64,000 nucleotides of DNA from PFJX01 sp964466195 (GTDB taxonomy: Bacteria > Pseudomonadota > Gammaproteobacteria > Burkholderiales > Thiobacillaceae), in contig CAYXMQ010000016.1 in assembly GCA_964466195.1 (NCBI GenBank), positions 1 to 64,000 of the forward strand, written 5' to 3'. Shown here one piece after another: positions 27,002 to 33,876 of this stretch. The position numbers and the translations under genes were made by a program. Under the pieces are notes generated by a model. It made no database searches. It saw only the letters and a program-made list of their open reading frames with translations, and had not been told where the DNA came from. Numbering within the stretch: position 1 is the first letter of the stretch; each line of letters opens with the position of its first letter.

Positions 27002-27304
27002 TTATTTGTTATTGGCGAACCAGTCGCCCATCGCCTCGATCTCGGCATCGCTGTAGCCGGCGGCGATCTGATACATCACCGGGGAGGGCTGCGTACCGGC
27101 TTTCATCGCCTTCAAGGTGCCGACGAAGCGGGCCTTGTGCATGCCCGCCAGAGCGGGGATGGCGCTCGTACTCTTGCCGTCCGGGCCGTGGCAATAGGCG
27201 CAGTTGGCCGCCATGAAACGCACTGTTTTATCGATGCCGTGACCCGAGGCGGCGGCCCCGTGGGTGACAGCAAATAACCAGCAGAACAGCAGTACTTTTT
27301 TCAT
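27002..27304 (-). CDS. fccA: Monoheme cytochrome c, sulfide dehydrogenase subunit
   Basis: 100 residues from the ATG at 27304, which has GGAGG five bases upstream. It has a signal peptide (MKKVLLFCWLFAVTHGAAA), one heme site CAYCH and a C-terminal methionine region (GTQPSPVMYQIAAGYSDAEIEAMGDWF) typical of class I c553-type cytochromes. It is probably the electron-accepting subunit of FccB. It is a one-heme form, unlike the diheme FccA of purple sulfur bacteria. The fccB ATG follows 23 bases later. Confidence 0.88.
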   Translation of the reverse strand: MKKVLLFCWLFAVTHGAAASGHGIDKTVRFMAANCAYCHGPDGKSTSAIPALAGMHKARFVGTLKAMKAGTQPSPVMYQIAAGYSDAEIEAMGDWFANNK

Positions 27305-27576
27305 CAGCTCCTCCAAATTGTTAAAGCGAACCCAGCAGAGATGAGGATTTGGTTGTCCTCATGTGGGTATATTGCTTTAGGGGTTAACGCTGATCAACAA
27401 GCAATGGCTAATATGCCCGTTTGATGGGCGATTTCGGCAGAACGGCAGGCGTCCGGCGAAGCGGTGCGGCCGTCTGCTTGCGCCTCGCAAGGCGGGCGTT
27501 TTTTCTGGCGATACAGAGCCCGATATGCTCTATTTATATGGCAACGCCTTAGATAAAAGAATGCAGGAGGTGCCCC
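27305..27576. other. Intergenic region between divergent fccA and cytochrome c genes
   Basis: 272 bases with no gene. CTTGCG-CCT-CGCAAG (27477-27491), or alternatively CGCCT-CGCA-AGGCG (27481-27494), followed by GGCG and six T residues (27499-27504), resembles an intrinsic terminator reading on the plus strand, although no plus-strand gene precedes it. The ribosome-binding sites of both flanking genes are clear. No sigma-54 promoter was found here. Confidence 0.45.
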
Positions 27577-27969
27577 ATGAAAACGCTCGTTGCGGTTCTA
27601 TCTCTTGTGGCAGGATGCACGGCGCTTACTGCCCAAGCCGCCGATATTCGGTTCTTTGGCAATGCAGAGAACGGCCGCCGCCTCTACGATGAGAAATGCC
27701 TCGGCTGCCATGTGGCTAAAAGCGTCAGCCCCCAGATTGGAACGGCCATGGCCAAAAACCCGCTCATCAAAGGGCATTCCGATCTCTTGAAACAGGTGTT
27801 GTTCTGCAATCATTTGACCAAGACCGGTTTCACGGCGGAAGAGTCCGAGGATGTCAGCACCTATCTCAGCGCCAAGGTTTACAACCTGGATGAGCAGGTC
27901 AAGCAATTGAAACAGCGCATTCAGGAGCTTGAAGCGCAGAAGAAAGCGCGCGGGGCCGCTGGCGAGTAG
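27577..27969 (+). CDS. Small cytochrome c with C-terminal coiled coil
   Basis: 130 residues. It has a signal peptide (TLVAVLSLVAGCTALTAQAA), one heme motif CLGCH near residue 42, and after about residue 100 a charged helix (LDEQVKQLKQRIQELEAQKKA) predicted to form a coiled coil. The start has AGGAGG seven bases upstream. The fold looks like a minimal class I cytochrome, and the axial methionine is not obvious. It lies divergent from fccAB and may serve as a partner in sulfide oxidation, but this is inference. Confidence 0.8.
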   Translation: MKTLVAVLSLVAGCTALTAQAADIRFFGNAENGRRLYDEKCLGCHVAKSVSPQIGTAMAKNPLIKGHSDLLKQVLFCNHLTKTGFTAEESEDVSTYLSAKVYNLDEQVKQLKQRIQELEAQKKARGAAGE

Positions 27970-28029
27970 TTGCCGCCCGAGGCCGCCCGCCCGGCCTTTT
28001 CCGGTGCCTCTTCCTGTCCGGTCATGGCA

Positions 28030-30177
28030 TCAACGGCTTTCAGATGCGCCGATCAATGGCGGCCGTGCAGGTCGTGCGGGCTGAGTCGGCGCTGCGTCGG
28101 CCAGGACGATGCACAAGGCGGAAGATCGTGTCGGCCACTCGCCTATTACCAGGTCGGCGGTTTCACGATGCGGAAAGATGAGATAGCTATAAGACCCGTG
28201 CGGCATCAATCTGAGCGCCATAGCTTCGGCCGCGGCGGGGTTGTCGCCGCCCATCCACAGGAGCGGCTGCGGACCTGCATCGGTCGGTCTGCGCGCACTG
28301 ACCAGCGCGGTTGCCATGTCCCGGCGATAGGTGCTGCCGGCAATGTGCAACGCCCCGTCATCCAACTGCGCTTCTGCGCGCAGCGCCGCCGCCATGGCTG
28401 GGAGAAAGCGGTTCTCCCAGCCAAGCAGCCAGACGGCACCTTGATCCGGAAGAGTCGCCAAGTCGATGTCTCGGACTCGCTGGATATGCGGGAAGCGCTG
28501 CATCAGGGCGGCAATGAGGCGGTTATGGCGCGCACTTGCCTGCGGCGACGCCGACGAAGCGGTGACGAGGGTCAGGCGCGCCGCCTCGAAGGCCTCGCCG
28601 ATGGTGGCGGGAAACTCCTCCTCGGCCAGCCTGCGAAAGACGTCGAAGTCGGGGTCGATCTGCAACAGCAAGGGGCGTCCCGGCACCGTGAACGCAAAAG
28701 GTTGCTGCGCCTGGGCGGTTTCGATGATTGCGTGTAGAGGTTCGCCGCTCCCAGCGTAGGTGACCACGGCAGGCAGGCGTAGGAACCGATTTGCAACCGG
28801 AGCCGGTTCCTGGACGAGCACTCCGCTCACCCGGAAAGCGTTTCCTGCCGGCTGGACGGACACATTTTTCACGGCCAGGGATGGCGCTCCGGTCTGGCCA
28901 AGCCAGTGCGCAAAGAGAGGCCCGAGATCCTGTCCGCTCGCCTGTTGCATACTCAGGCGCAGATCCTCCCAGGCGGCGATCTTGAACCGCTTCCGGCTAT
29001 AAAAATCCCGCAGGGCGCTCAGAAACTCGGCGTCGCCAAGCTGCCGTCGCAGGCTGTGAAAAAACATCAGCGCCTTGTGATAGCCGATCCCCTCGCTGAT
29101 GCCGTCATGCCGCATGTGGAATTCCCGTAACGGCGGCTCACTGGCTTCGTCGACGGAATTCCGGTACTTCCAAAGCGCTTCGCGCCGGAATCGGCCGCCC
29201 TCGCCGCGTTGTTCGGCGAACAGGTGGTCGGAAAGGTAGGTCACCAGCCCTTCGCTCCAGTTGCCGGATTCGAAGTCCGGGTACACGCCGTTTCCGAACC
29301 AGTTGTGCAGAATCTCATGGGGATAGGCGCTGTCGACGAGATGCGGCAGGCGCAGTACGCGCGAACCGATCACTGTGAATGATGGCCTTGCATCGCCGCT
29401 TTGCCGGTCGCTCTCGATCAGCGCGAATTTCTCGTACGGGTAGGGGCCCAGCAGCCGCGAGTACATGGACAGGTAGCGTTCCGCTGCGCGCAGATAGCGA
29501 TCGGCCAACTCGGGATCCGGCGTGCGCAGAAATGCGAACACGTCCGTTGCGTCCGTCTTGCGCCGGTACTCGTTGAAGCGGTCCGCAATCAGCCAGATCT
29601 GTTCCTGCGGCGTGTCGCTGCGCCATAGAACGGTAGTGCCGCCGTTGTCTTCGACACGGTGTTCGCTGCGAGACCCCTGGCTCACGGCGGTCCAGCCGGG
29701 CGGAAGGGTGACCTGAAGCGAAAAGGTCACCAGATCGTTGCCGATGACCGGATACCAGAAATCATCGCGGTTCAGGCTGATCCCCGCCGCTTCACCAGGC
29801 GCCGTCGGCAGCTTGCCGGCATAACTCAGCGAGAAGCCTTTAGCCTGGGGAGGGAGCGTGACATAGAAATGCCCAAACTCGCCCAAAGCGTCAAAAGGCT
29901 TGAGCGGCCTCAGCGTTCCATCGGCTTCGATGCAGGCGGGTTGCAATCGGGCGTCCAGCAGAAAGCTGACCGCTGTGGCATGCCCGGCGCGGTATTCGCC
30001 GGGCAGAGAAAGGCGGTCGTGTGCACGCAGTTGCCGGCTGCCAGGGTCAAGGACGATATGCAGGTCATGGCTGACCTGGCCGGCAACGGCATTGGCCGCC
30101 AGCAGCAAGCCGACAAGGGCGGCGTGGACCCAGCCGGCGTGACGCCTTCGCATCGAGCGCGTGATCGCAGTAGCCAT
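28030..30177 (-). CDS. M1-like gluzincin peptidase without the GAMEN motif
   Basis: 715 residues, secreted (signal peptide AALVGLLLAANAVAG). The zinc site is HEILH with the third ligand glutamate 18 residues on (NWSEGLVTYL), as in the M1 aminopeptidase family. The exopeptidase motif GAMEN expected before it is replaced by PSFTVIG, so classical aminopeptidase activity is unlikely. A C-terminal region of about 250 residues has no recognised domain. The gene lies between nirD and the cytochrome genes; a role in nitrogen acquisition from peptides is only a guess. Confidence 0.8.
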   Translation of the reverse strand: MATAITRSMRRRHAGWVHAALVGLLLAANAVAGQVSHDLHIVLDPGSRQLRAHDRLSLPGEYRAGHATAVSFLLDARLQPACIEADGTLRPLKPFDALGEFGHFYVTLPPQAKGFSLSYAGKLPTAPGEAAGISLNRDDFWYPVIGNDLVTFSLQVTLPPGWTAVSQGSRSEHRVEDNGGTTVLWRSDTPQEQIWLIADRFNEYRRKTDATDVFAFLRTPDPELADRYLRAAERYLSMYSRLLGPYPYEKFALIESDRQSGDARPSFTVIGSRVLRLPHLVDSAYPHEILHNWFGNGVYPDFESGNWSEGLVTYLSDHLFAEQRGEGGRFRREALWKYRNSVDEASEPPLREFHMRHDGISEGIGYHKALMFFHSLRRQLGDAEFLSALRDFYSRKRFKIAAWEDLRLSMQQASGQDLGPLFAHWLGQTGAPSLAVKNVSVQPAGNAFRVSGVLVQEPAPVANRFLRLPAVVTYAGSGEPLHAIIETAQAQQPFAFTVPGRPLLLQIDPDFDVFRRLAEEEFPATIGEAFEAARLTLVTASSASPQASARHNRLIAALMQRFPHIQRVRDIDLATLPDQGAVWLLGWENRFLPAMAAALRAEAQLDDGALHIAGSTYRRDMATALVSARRPTDAGPQPLLWMGGDNPAAAEAMALRLMPHGSYSYLIFPHRETADLVIGEWPTRSSALCIVLADAAPTQPARPARPPLIGASESR

Positions 30178-30265
30178 CTTGGTTCCAGCCCTGCGCCGGC
30201 AAAGCAGGCATCAGGCTGGCCATCGTGCCTGGGGAATTTAAGTCTAGTCGGCCTGAACGCGTTCT

Positions 30266-30289
30266 TCAGTCTCGGCGCCGGGACTGAAA
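30266..30289. repeat. Strong hairpin between nirD and the peptidase gene
   Basis: TTCAGTC and GACTGAA are perfect arms, extended inward by TCGG/CCGG pairing. It lies just after the nirD stop and could act as the nirBD transcript end or protect it, although no T tract follows. Confidence 0.5.
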
Positions 30290-30299
30290 GCGAGGCGGC

Positions 30300-30638
30300 T
30301 TAGCCGGCAGCGATGGCGTCGGCCTCCCGCGTCAATGACAGGCTGACGCGTCCGTCCACGACCCGTACCGGGTAGCGCGCCGCGCAACCGACGTCGGGGG
30401 CGACGGCGAGGCCGCTGTCGAGGTTGATTTTCCAGTCGTGCAGCGGACAGGCCACTTTCCTGCCATGCACGATGCCTTGCGACAGCGGGCCGCCCTTGTG
30501 CGGGCATTTGTCGCGCAGCGCGAAGACGTCATCGTCCAGCGTGCGGAACACGGCGATGTCGCCGATAGCGGTCTTGACCACGCGCGCGCCCTGGCGGGGG
30601 ATGTCTGCGAGCGGGGCGACTTCGATCCAGTCAGTCAT
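30300..30638 (-). CDS. nirD: Nitrite reductase small subunit (Rieske type)
   Basis: 112 residues from the ATG at 30638 (MTDWIEVAPL), which has AAGGA seven bases upstream; an in-frame ATG at 30656 lacks a site. The Rieske ligands CPHKGGPLSQG and CPLHDWKI are intact. NirD is the small subunit of NADH-dependent assimilatory nitrite reductase. It begins 21 bases after nirB and shares its transcript. Confidence 0.92.
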   Translation of the reverse strand: MTDWIEVAPLADIPRQGARVVKTAIGDIAVFRTLDDDVFALRDKCPHKGGPLSQGIVHGRKVACPLHDWKINLDSGLAVAPDVGCAARYPVRVVDGRVSLSLTREADAIAAG

Positions 30639-30659
30639 GTTGATGTCCTTTGCCATTCG

Positions 30660-33131
30660 TTAAGCCACAACCCGGATCGGGATGAATTCAAGCTTCTTGG
30701 CGCCTGCGGTGCGCTCCTTCCACGGGTCCACCTGCGCCGGTTTCTGCGAGATCAGGAAGCGCTCGGCCAGCGCCTGGCGCGAAGCTGCGTCCTCCACCAC
30801 TTTCGCCTTGATGTGTGCCAGGCCGACGCGCTCGACCCAGGGCGCGGTGCGTTCCAGGTAGTGCGCTTCTTCGCGGTAGAGCTGGGCGAAAGCGGCGGTG
30901 TACTGCATGACCTGCTCCTCGGTTTCAACCTTGGTCAGCAGGTCGGTGACGCGCACCTTGATGCCGCCGTTGCCGCCGACGTGCAGCTCGTAGCCGGAAT
31001 CGACGCAGACCACGCCGAAGTCCTTGATCGTCGCTTCGGCGCAATTGCGCGGGCAGCCGGACACCGCCAGTTTGTACTTATGCGGCATCCAGGAACCCCA
31101 GGTCAGCTGCTCCAGCTTGACGCCGAGACCGGTGGAATCCTGCGTGCCGAAGCGGCACCACTGGCTGCCGACGCAGGTCTTCACGGTGCGCAGTGCCTTG
31201 CCGTAGGCGTGGCCGGAGACGAAGCCGGCGTCCGACAAATCCTTCCATACCGCCGGCAGGTCTTCCTTCTTGATGCCGAACAGGTCGATGCGCTGACCGC
31301 CGGTGACTTTCACCTGCGGCACGTTGAATTTCTCCGCCACATCGGCGATGGCACGCAGCTCCTTCGGATTGGTCAGGCCGCCCCACATGCGCGGCACCAC
31401 CGAGAAGCTGCCGTCTTTCTGGATGTTGCCGTGCGCGCGCTCGTTGATGAAACGCGATTGCGCGTCGTCGACGTATTCGGTCGGCCAGGCGCAGAGCAGG
31501 TAATAGTTCAGCGCCGGGCGGCATTTGGTGCAGCCGTCCGGGGTTTTCCAGCCCAGACCCTGCATCGCCGCCGGCATCGTCTTGTAGCCCTGCTCGACGA
31601 TGGCGGCGCGAATCTCGTCGTGGGTGTGGTCGGTGCAGTGGCACAGCGGCTTCTTCGACGGCGCCACCGAGTAGTCGCCGCCGACGGTCGCCGCCAAGAT
31701 GGTTTCGACCAGGCCGGTGCAGGAGCCGCACGAGCCGGAGGCCTTGGTATGCGCGCGCACCTCGTCCAAGGTGAACAGCTTCTTCTCGCGCACGGCCTGG
31801 ATGATGTCGCCCTTGCAGATGCCGTTGCAGCCGCAGATCTCGGTGCTGTCCGGCAGCGACATGACGCGCGACATTTCATCGCCCATGCCGCCGCCGGCGC
31901 CGGAGTCGCCGATGTGATGGCGGCCGAACAGCAGCTTGTCGCGGAAGTCGGACACGTCGGTGGCGTCGCGCATCAATTCGAAATACCAGGCGCCGTCGAG
32001 CGTGTCGCCGTACAGCACGGCGCCGGCCAGCTTGTTGTCCTTCAGCACCAGCTTCTTGTACGAACCGCGCCCGACGTCCTGGAACACGATTTCCTCCAGC
32101 CCGGCGCCGCCCATGAAATTGCCGGCCGAGAACAGGTCGATGCCGGTGACCTTGAGCTTGGTCGAGGTCATCGAACCTTGATATTGGGCGACGCCATGTT
32201 CGGCCAGATGATTGGCGCAGACCTTGGCCTGTTCGAACAGCGGCGCGACCAGCCCGTAGGCGATGCCGCGATGGTTGACGCATTCGCCGACCGCGTAGAT
32301 GCGCGGGTCAAAGGTCTGCATGGTGTCGTTGACGACGATGCCGCGATTGCAGTGCAGGCCGGCGGATTCGGCCAGCGCGGTGTTGGGGCGGATGCCGACC
32401 GCCATCACCACCAGATCCGCGGCGACGCTGTCGCCATCCTTGAATTTGACGGCGCATAGTCTCCCTGACTCGCCGCGCACCAGTTCCGCCGTCTGTTTCT
32501 GCAACAGAAACTTCAGGCCCTTCGCCTCCAGATTCTTCTGCAGCAGTCGCGCCGCCGGCTCGTCCATCTGCCGTTCCAGCAGCCACGGCGCGATATGCAC
32601 CACGGACACGTCCATGCCCCTCAGCTTCAAACCATTCGCCGCTTCCAGCCCGAGCAGGCCGCCGCCGATCACCACCGCATGCTTAAACTGGCCCGATGCG
32701 GCAATCATCGCATCGACGTCGGCGATGTCGCGGAAGCCGATCACGCCGGGCAGGTCCGCGCCGGGCACCGGCAGCATGAAGGACTTCGAGCCGGTCGCCA
32801 GCAGCAGGCGGTCGTATTCGGCGCGTGTTTTGCCGCCCTCGCCGTCGTCGGCTTCGACAAAACGCTGCTTGCGGTCGATTTTCGTGACGCGCTTGCCGGT
32901 ATGCAGCGTGATGCCGTTTTCGGCATACCACTCGCGCGGATTCAGAATGATCTGTTCCACCGTCTGCTCGCCGGCCAGCACCGGCGACAGCATGATGCGG
33001 TTGTAATTGGGATGCGGCTCGTCGCCGAATACCGTGATGTCGTAAAGGTCGGGCGCCGCCTTGAGCAGCTCTTCCAGCGTGCGCATGCCGGCCATGCCGT
33101 TGCCCACAAGTACCAGTTTCATGCGTGACAT
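30660..33131 (-). CDS. nirB: NADH-dependent nitrite reductase large subunit
   Basis: 823 residues. Order: FAD/NAD(P)-binding domains (KLVLVGNGMAGMRTLEEL), BFD-type [2Fe-2S] segments (CGCNGICKGD...GSCGSCTG and CHCTDHTHDEI...GCTKCRP), then the siroheme/[4Fe-4S] region with cysteine pairs TCVGSQWC and SGCPRNCAEA. It reduces nitrite to ammonium in the cytoplasm. The ATG at 33131 was preferred because AGGA is spaced six bases upstream; the ATG at 33137 directly abuts it. An ANTAR-type leader and a sigma-54 promoter precede it. Confidence 0.95.
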   Translation of the reverse strand: MSRMKLVLVGNGMAGMRTLEELLKAAPDLYDITVFGDEPHPNYNRIMLSPVLAGEQTVEQIILNPREWYAENGITLHTGKRVTKIDRKQRFVEADDGEGGKTRAEYDRLLLATGSKSFMLPVPGADLPGVIGFRDIADVDAMIAASGQFKHAVVIGGGLLGLEAANGLKLRGMDVSVVHIAPWLLERQMDEPAARLLQKNLEAKGLKFLLQKQTAELVRGESGRLCAVKFKDGDSVAADLVVMAVGIRPNTALAESAGLHCNRGIVVNDTMQTFDPRIYAVGECVNHRGIAYGLVAPLFEQAKVCANHLAEHGVAQYQGSMTSTKLKVTGIDLFSAGNFMGGAGLEEIVFQDVGRGSYKKLVLKDNKLAGAVLYGDTLDGAWYFELMRDATDVSDFRDKLLFGRHHIGDSGAGGGMGDEMSRVMSLPDSTEICGCNGICKGDIIQAVREKKLFTLDEVRAHTKASGSCGSCTGLVETILAATVGGDYSVAPSKKPLCHCTDHTHDEIRAAIVEQGYKTMPAAMQGLGWKTPDGCTKCRPALNYYLLCAWPTEYVDDAQSRFINERAHGNIQKDGSFSVVPRMWGGLTNPKELRAIADVAEKFNVPQVKVTGGQRIDLFGIKKEDLPAVWKDLSDAGFVSGHAYGKALRTVKTCVGSQWCRFGTQDSTGLGVKLEQLTWGSWMPHKYKLAVSGCPRNCAEATIKDFGVVCVDSGYELHVGGNGGIKVRVTDLLTKVETEEQVMQYTAAFAQLYREEAHYLERTAPWVERVGLAHIKAKVVEDAASRQALAERFLISQKPAQVDPWKERTAGAKKLEFIPIRVVA

Positions 33132-33160
33132 ATTCATTCCTGTACAGAAACCTTCTGGCG

Positions 33161-33201
33161 AAAAAAAAACGGCATCCGCCCTGATAGGGAGCGGACGCCG
33201 T
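33161..33201 (-). terminator. Intrinsic terminator in the nirB leader (attenuator)
   Basis: ACGGCGTCC and GGATGCCGT form the same nine-pair stem as in the nrtA leader, followed by nine T residues on the minus strand. It lies about 25 bases before nirB. The loop sequence differs from nrtA while the stem is identical, which indicates selection on the structure. Confidence 0.85.
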
Positions 33202-33229
33202 TGTCCAAGATCGCTTAGGCAAGGAGCCT
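33193..33229 (-). promoter_or_regulatory. ANTAR antitermination element of nirB
   Basis: P2 at 33193-33206 is GGAC-AACGGC-GTCC, identical to the nrtA copy and overlapping the terminator arm. The only stem-loop between it and the predicted transcription start is AGGC-TCCTT-GCCT (33217-33229), which has a five-base loop and lacks the A1/G4 pattern, so P1 is atypical. NasT is the likely regulator. Confidence 0.75.
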
Positions 33230-33240
33230 GTCAGCACATC

Positions 33241-33256
33241 AGCAATGTCTGTGCCA
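33241..33256 (-). promoter_or_regulatory. Sigma-54 promoter of nirBD
   Basis: The minus strand reads TGGCACA-GACA-TTGCT, one base from the -24/-12 consensus. The predicted start near 33230 gives a leader of about 100 bases that begins right at the first hairpin. Confidence 0.82.
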
Positions 33257-33308
33257 AGTGCGAAATGCCATGAAATCAGGGGCTTGCAAGGCAGTGGAAA
33301 GGTGGCGT

Positions 33309-33323
33309 GCACCGGAAGAGTGC
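33309..33323 (-). promoter_or_regulatory. Candidate NtrC site upstream of nirB
   Basis: GCACCGGAAGAGTGC fits GCACY-N5-RGTGC. It lies about 53 bases upstream of the -24 box, and further GCACC half-sites follow toward 33350. Confidence 0.55.
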
Positions 33324-33378
33324 GCTACGCACCGGGAATGCACCGGCACGGCCTGGAGAGCGGTCTTGCGGGCGCCGT

Positions 33379-33810
33379 TCAGCGCGGCAATTCGTTGGTG
33401 ATGCACCAATACAGCTCGATCTGCTGCGCCACGTCCATGAAGTTTTCAAAATTCACCGGTTTGACGATGTAGGAATTGGCGCCCAGATCGTAGGCGGTGT
33501 TGATGTCGCGATCCTCTTTCGACGTAGTCAGGATCACCACCGGGATGCGATGCAGGGTCGGATGCTTTTTCAGTGCGTGCAACACCGTCAGGCCGTCGAC
33601 GCGCGGCATGTTGAGATCGAGCAGAATCACCGCCGGCGGCGGCTCGCCGGCCTCCCAGCGCGGAATCCAGGCCAGCGCCTCTTCGCCGTCGCGCGCCACG
33701 ACGATCGGGTTGACCAGCTTGCGGCGGCTGAAGGCGCGCAGCGTCAAGTCGACATCGACCGGGTTGTCTTCCACCAGCAGGATGGGGGGATGAAGGTTGC
33801 TCGTCTGCAT
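33379..33810 (-). CDS. Single-domain response regulator (Rcp1-like)
   Basis: 143 residues from the ATG at 33810 (AGGTAAG upstream). A lone receiver domain: LLVEDNPVDVDLTL, phosphoacceptor in ILLDLNMPRVDG, threonine in ILTTSKED, lysine in IVKPVNFENF. This subgroup commonly pairs with PAS or phytochrome-type kinases of the kind encoded 66 bases upstream. No DNA-binding domain; output is probably through protein contact or phosphorelay. Confidence 0.9.
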   Translation of the reverse strand: MQTSNLHPPILLVEDNPVDVDLTLRAFSRRKLVNPIVVARDGEEALAWIPRWEAGEPPPAVILLDLNMPRVDGLTVLHALKKHPTLHRIPVVILTTSKEDRDINTAYDLGANSYIVKPVNFENFMDVAQQIELYWCITNELPR

Positions 33811-33876
33811 GGGCTTACCTGCTTGGATCGGTGTGGTGATGGGGGCCGGGTTGCGGTGCATACGATAACAGGGGCG

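Noticed and set aside
27477..27504. Terminator-like hairpin with T tract on the plus strand
   Set aside because: No plus-strand gene lies upstream for it to terminate, so it was noted within the intergenic entry and not called as a terminator.
33234..33254. GCACA...TGTGC stem considered as P1 of the nirB ANTAR element
   Set aside because: It overlaps the sigma-54 promoter and would lie upstream of the predicted transcript start.
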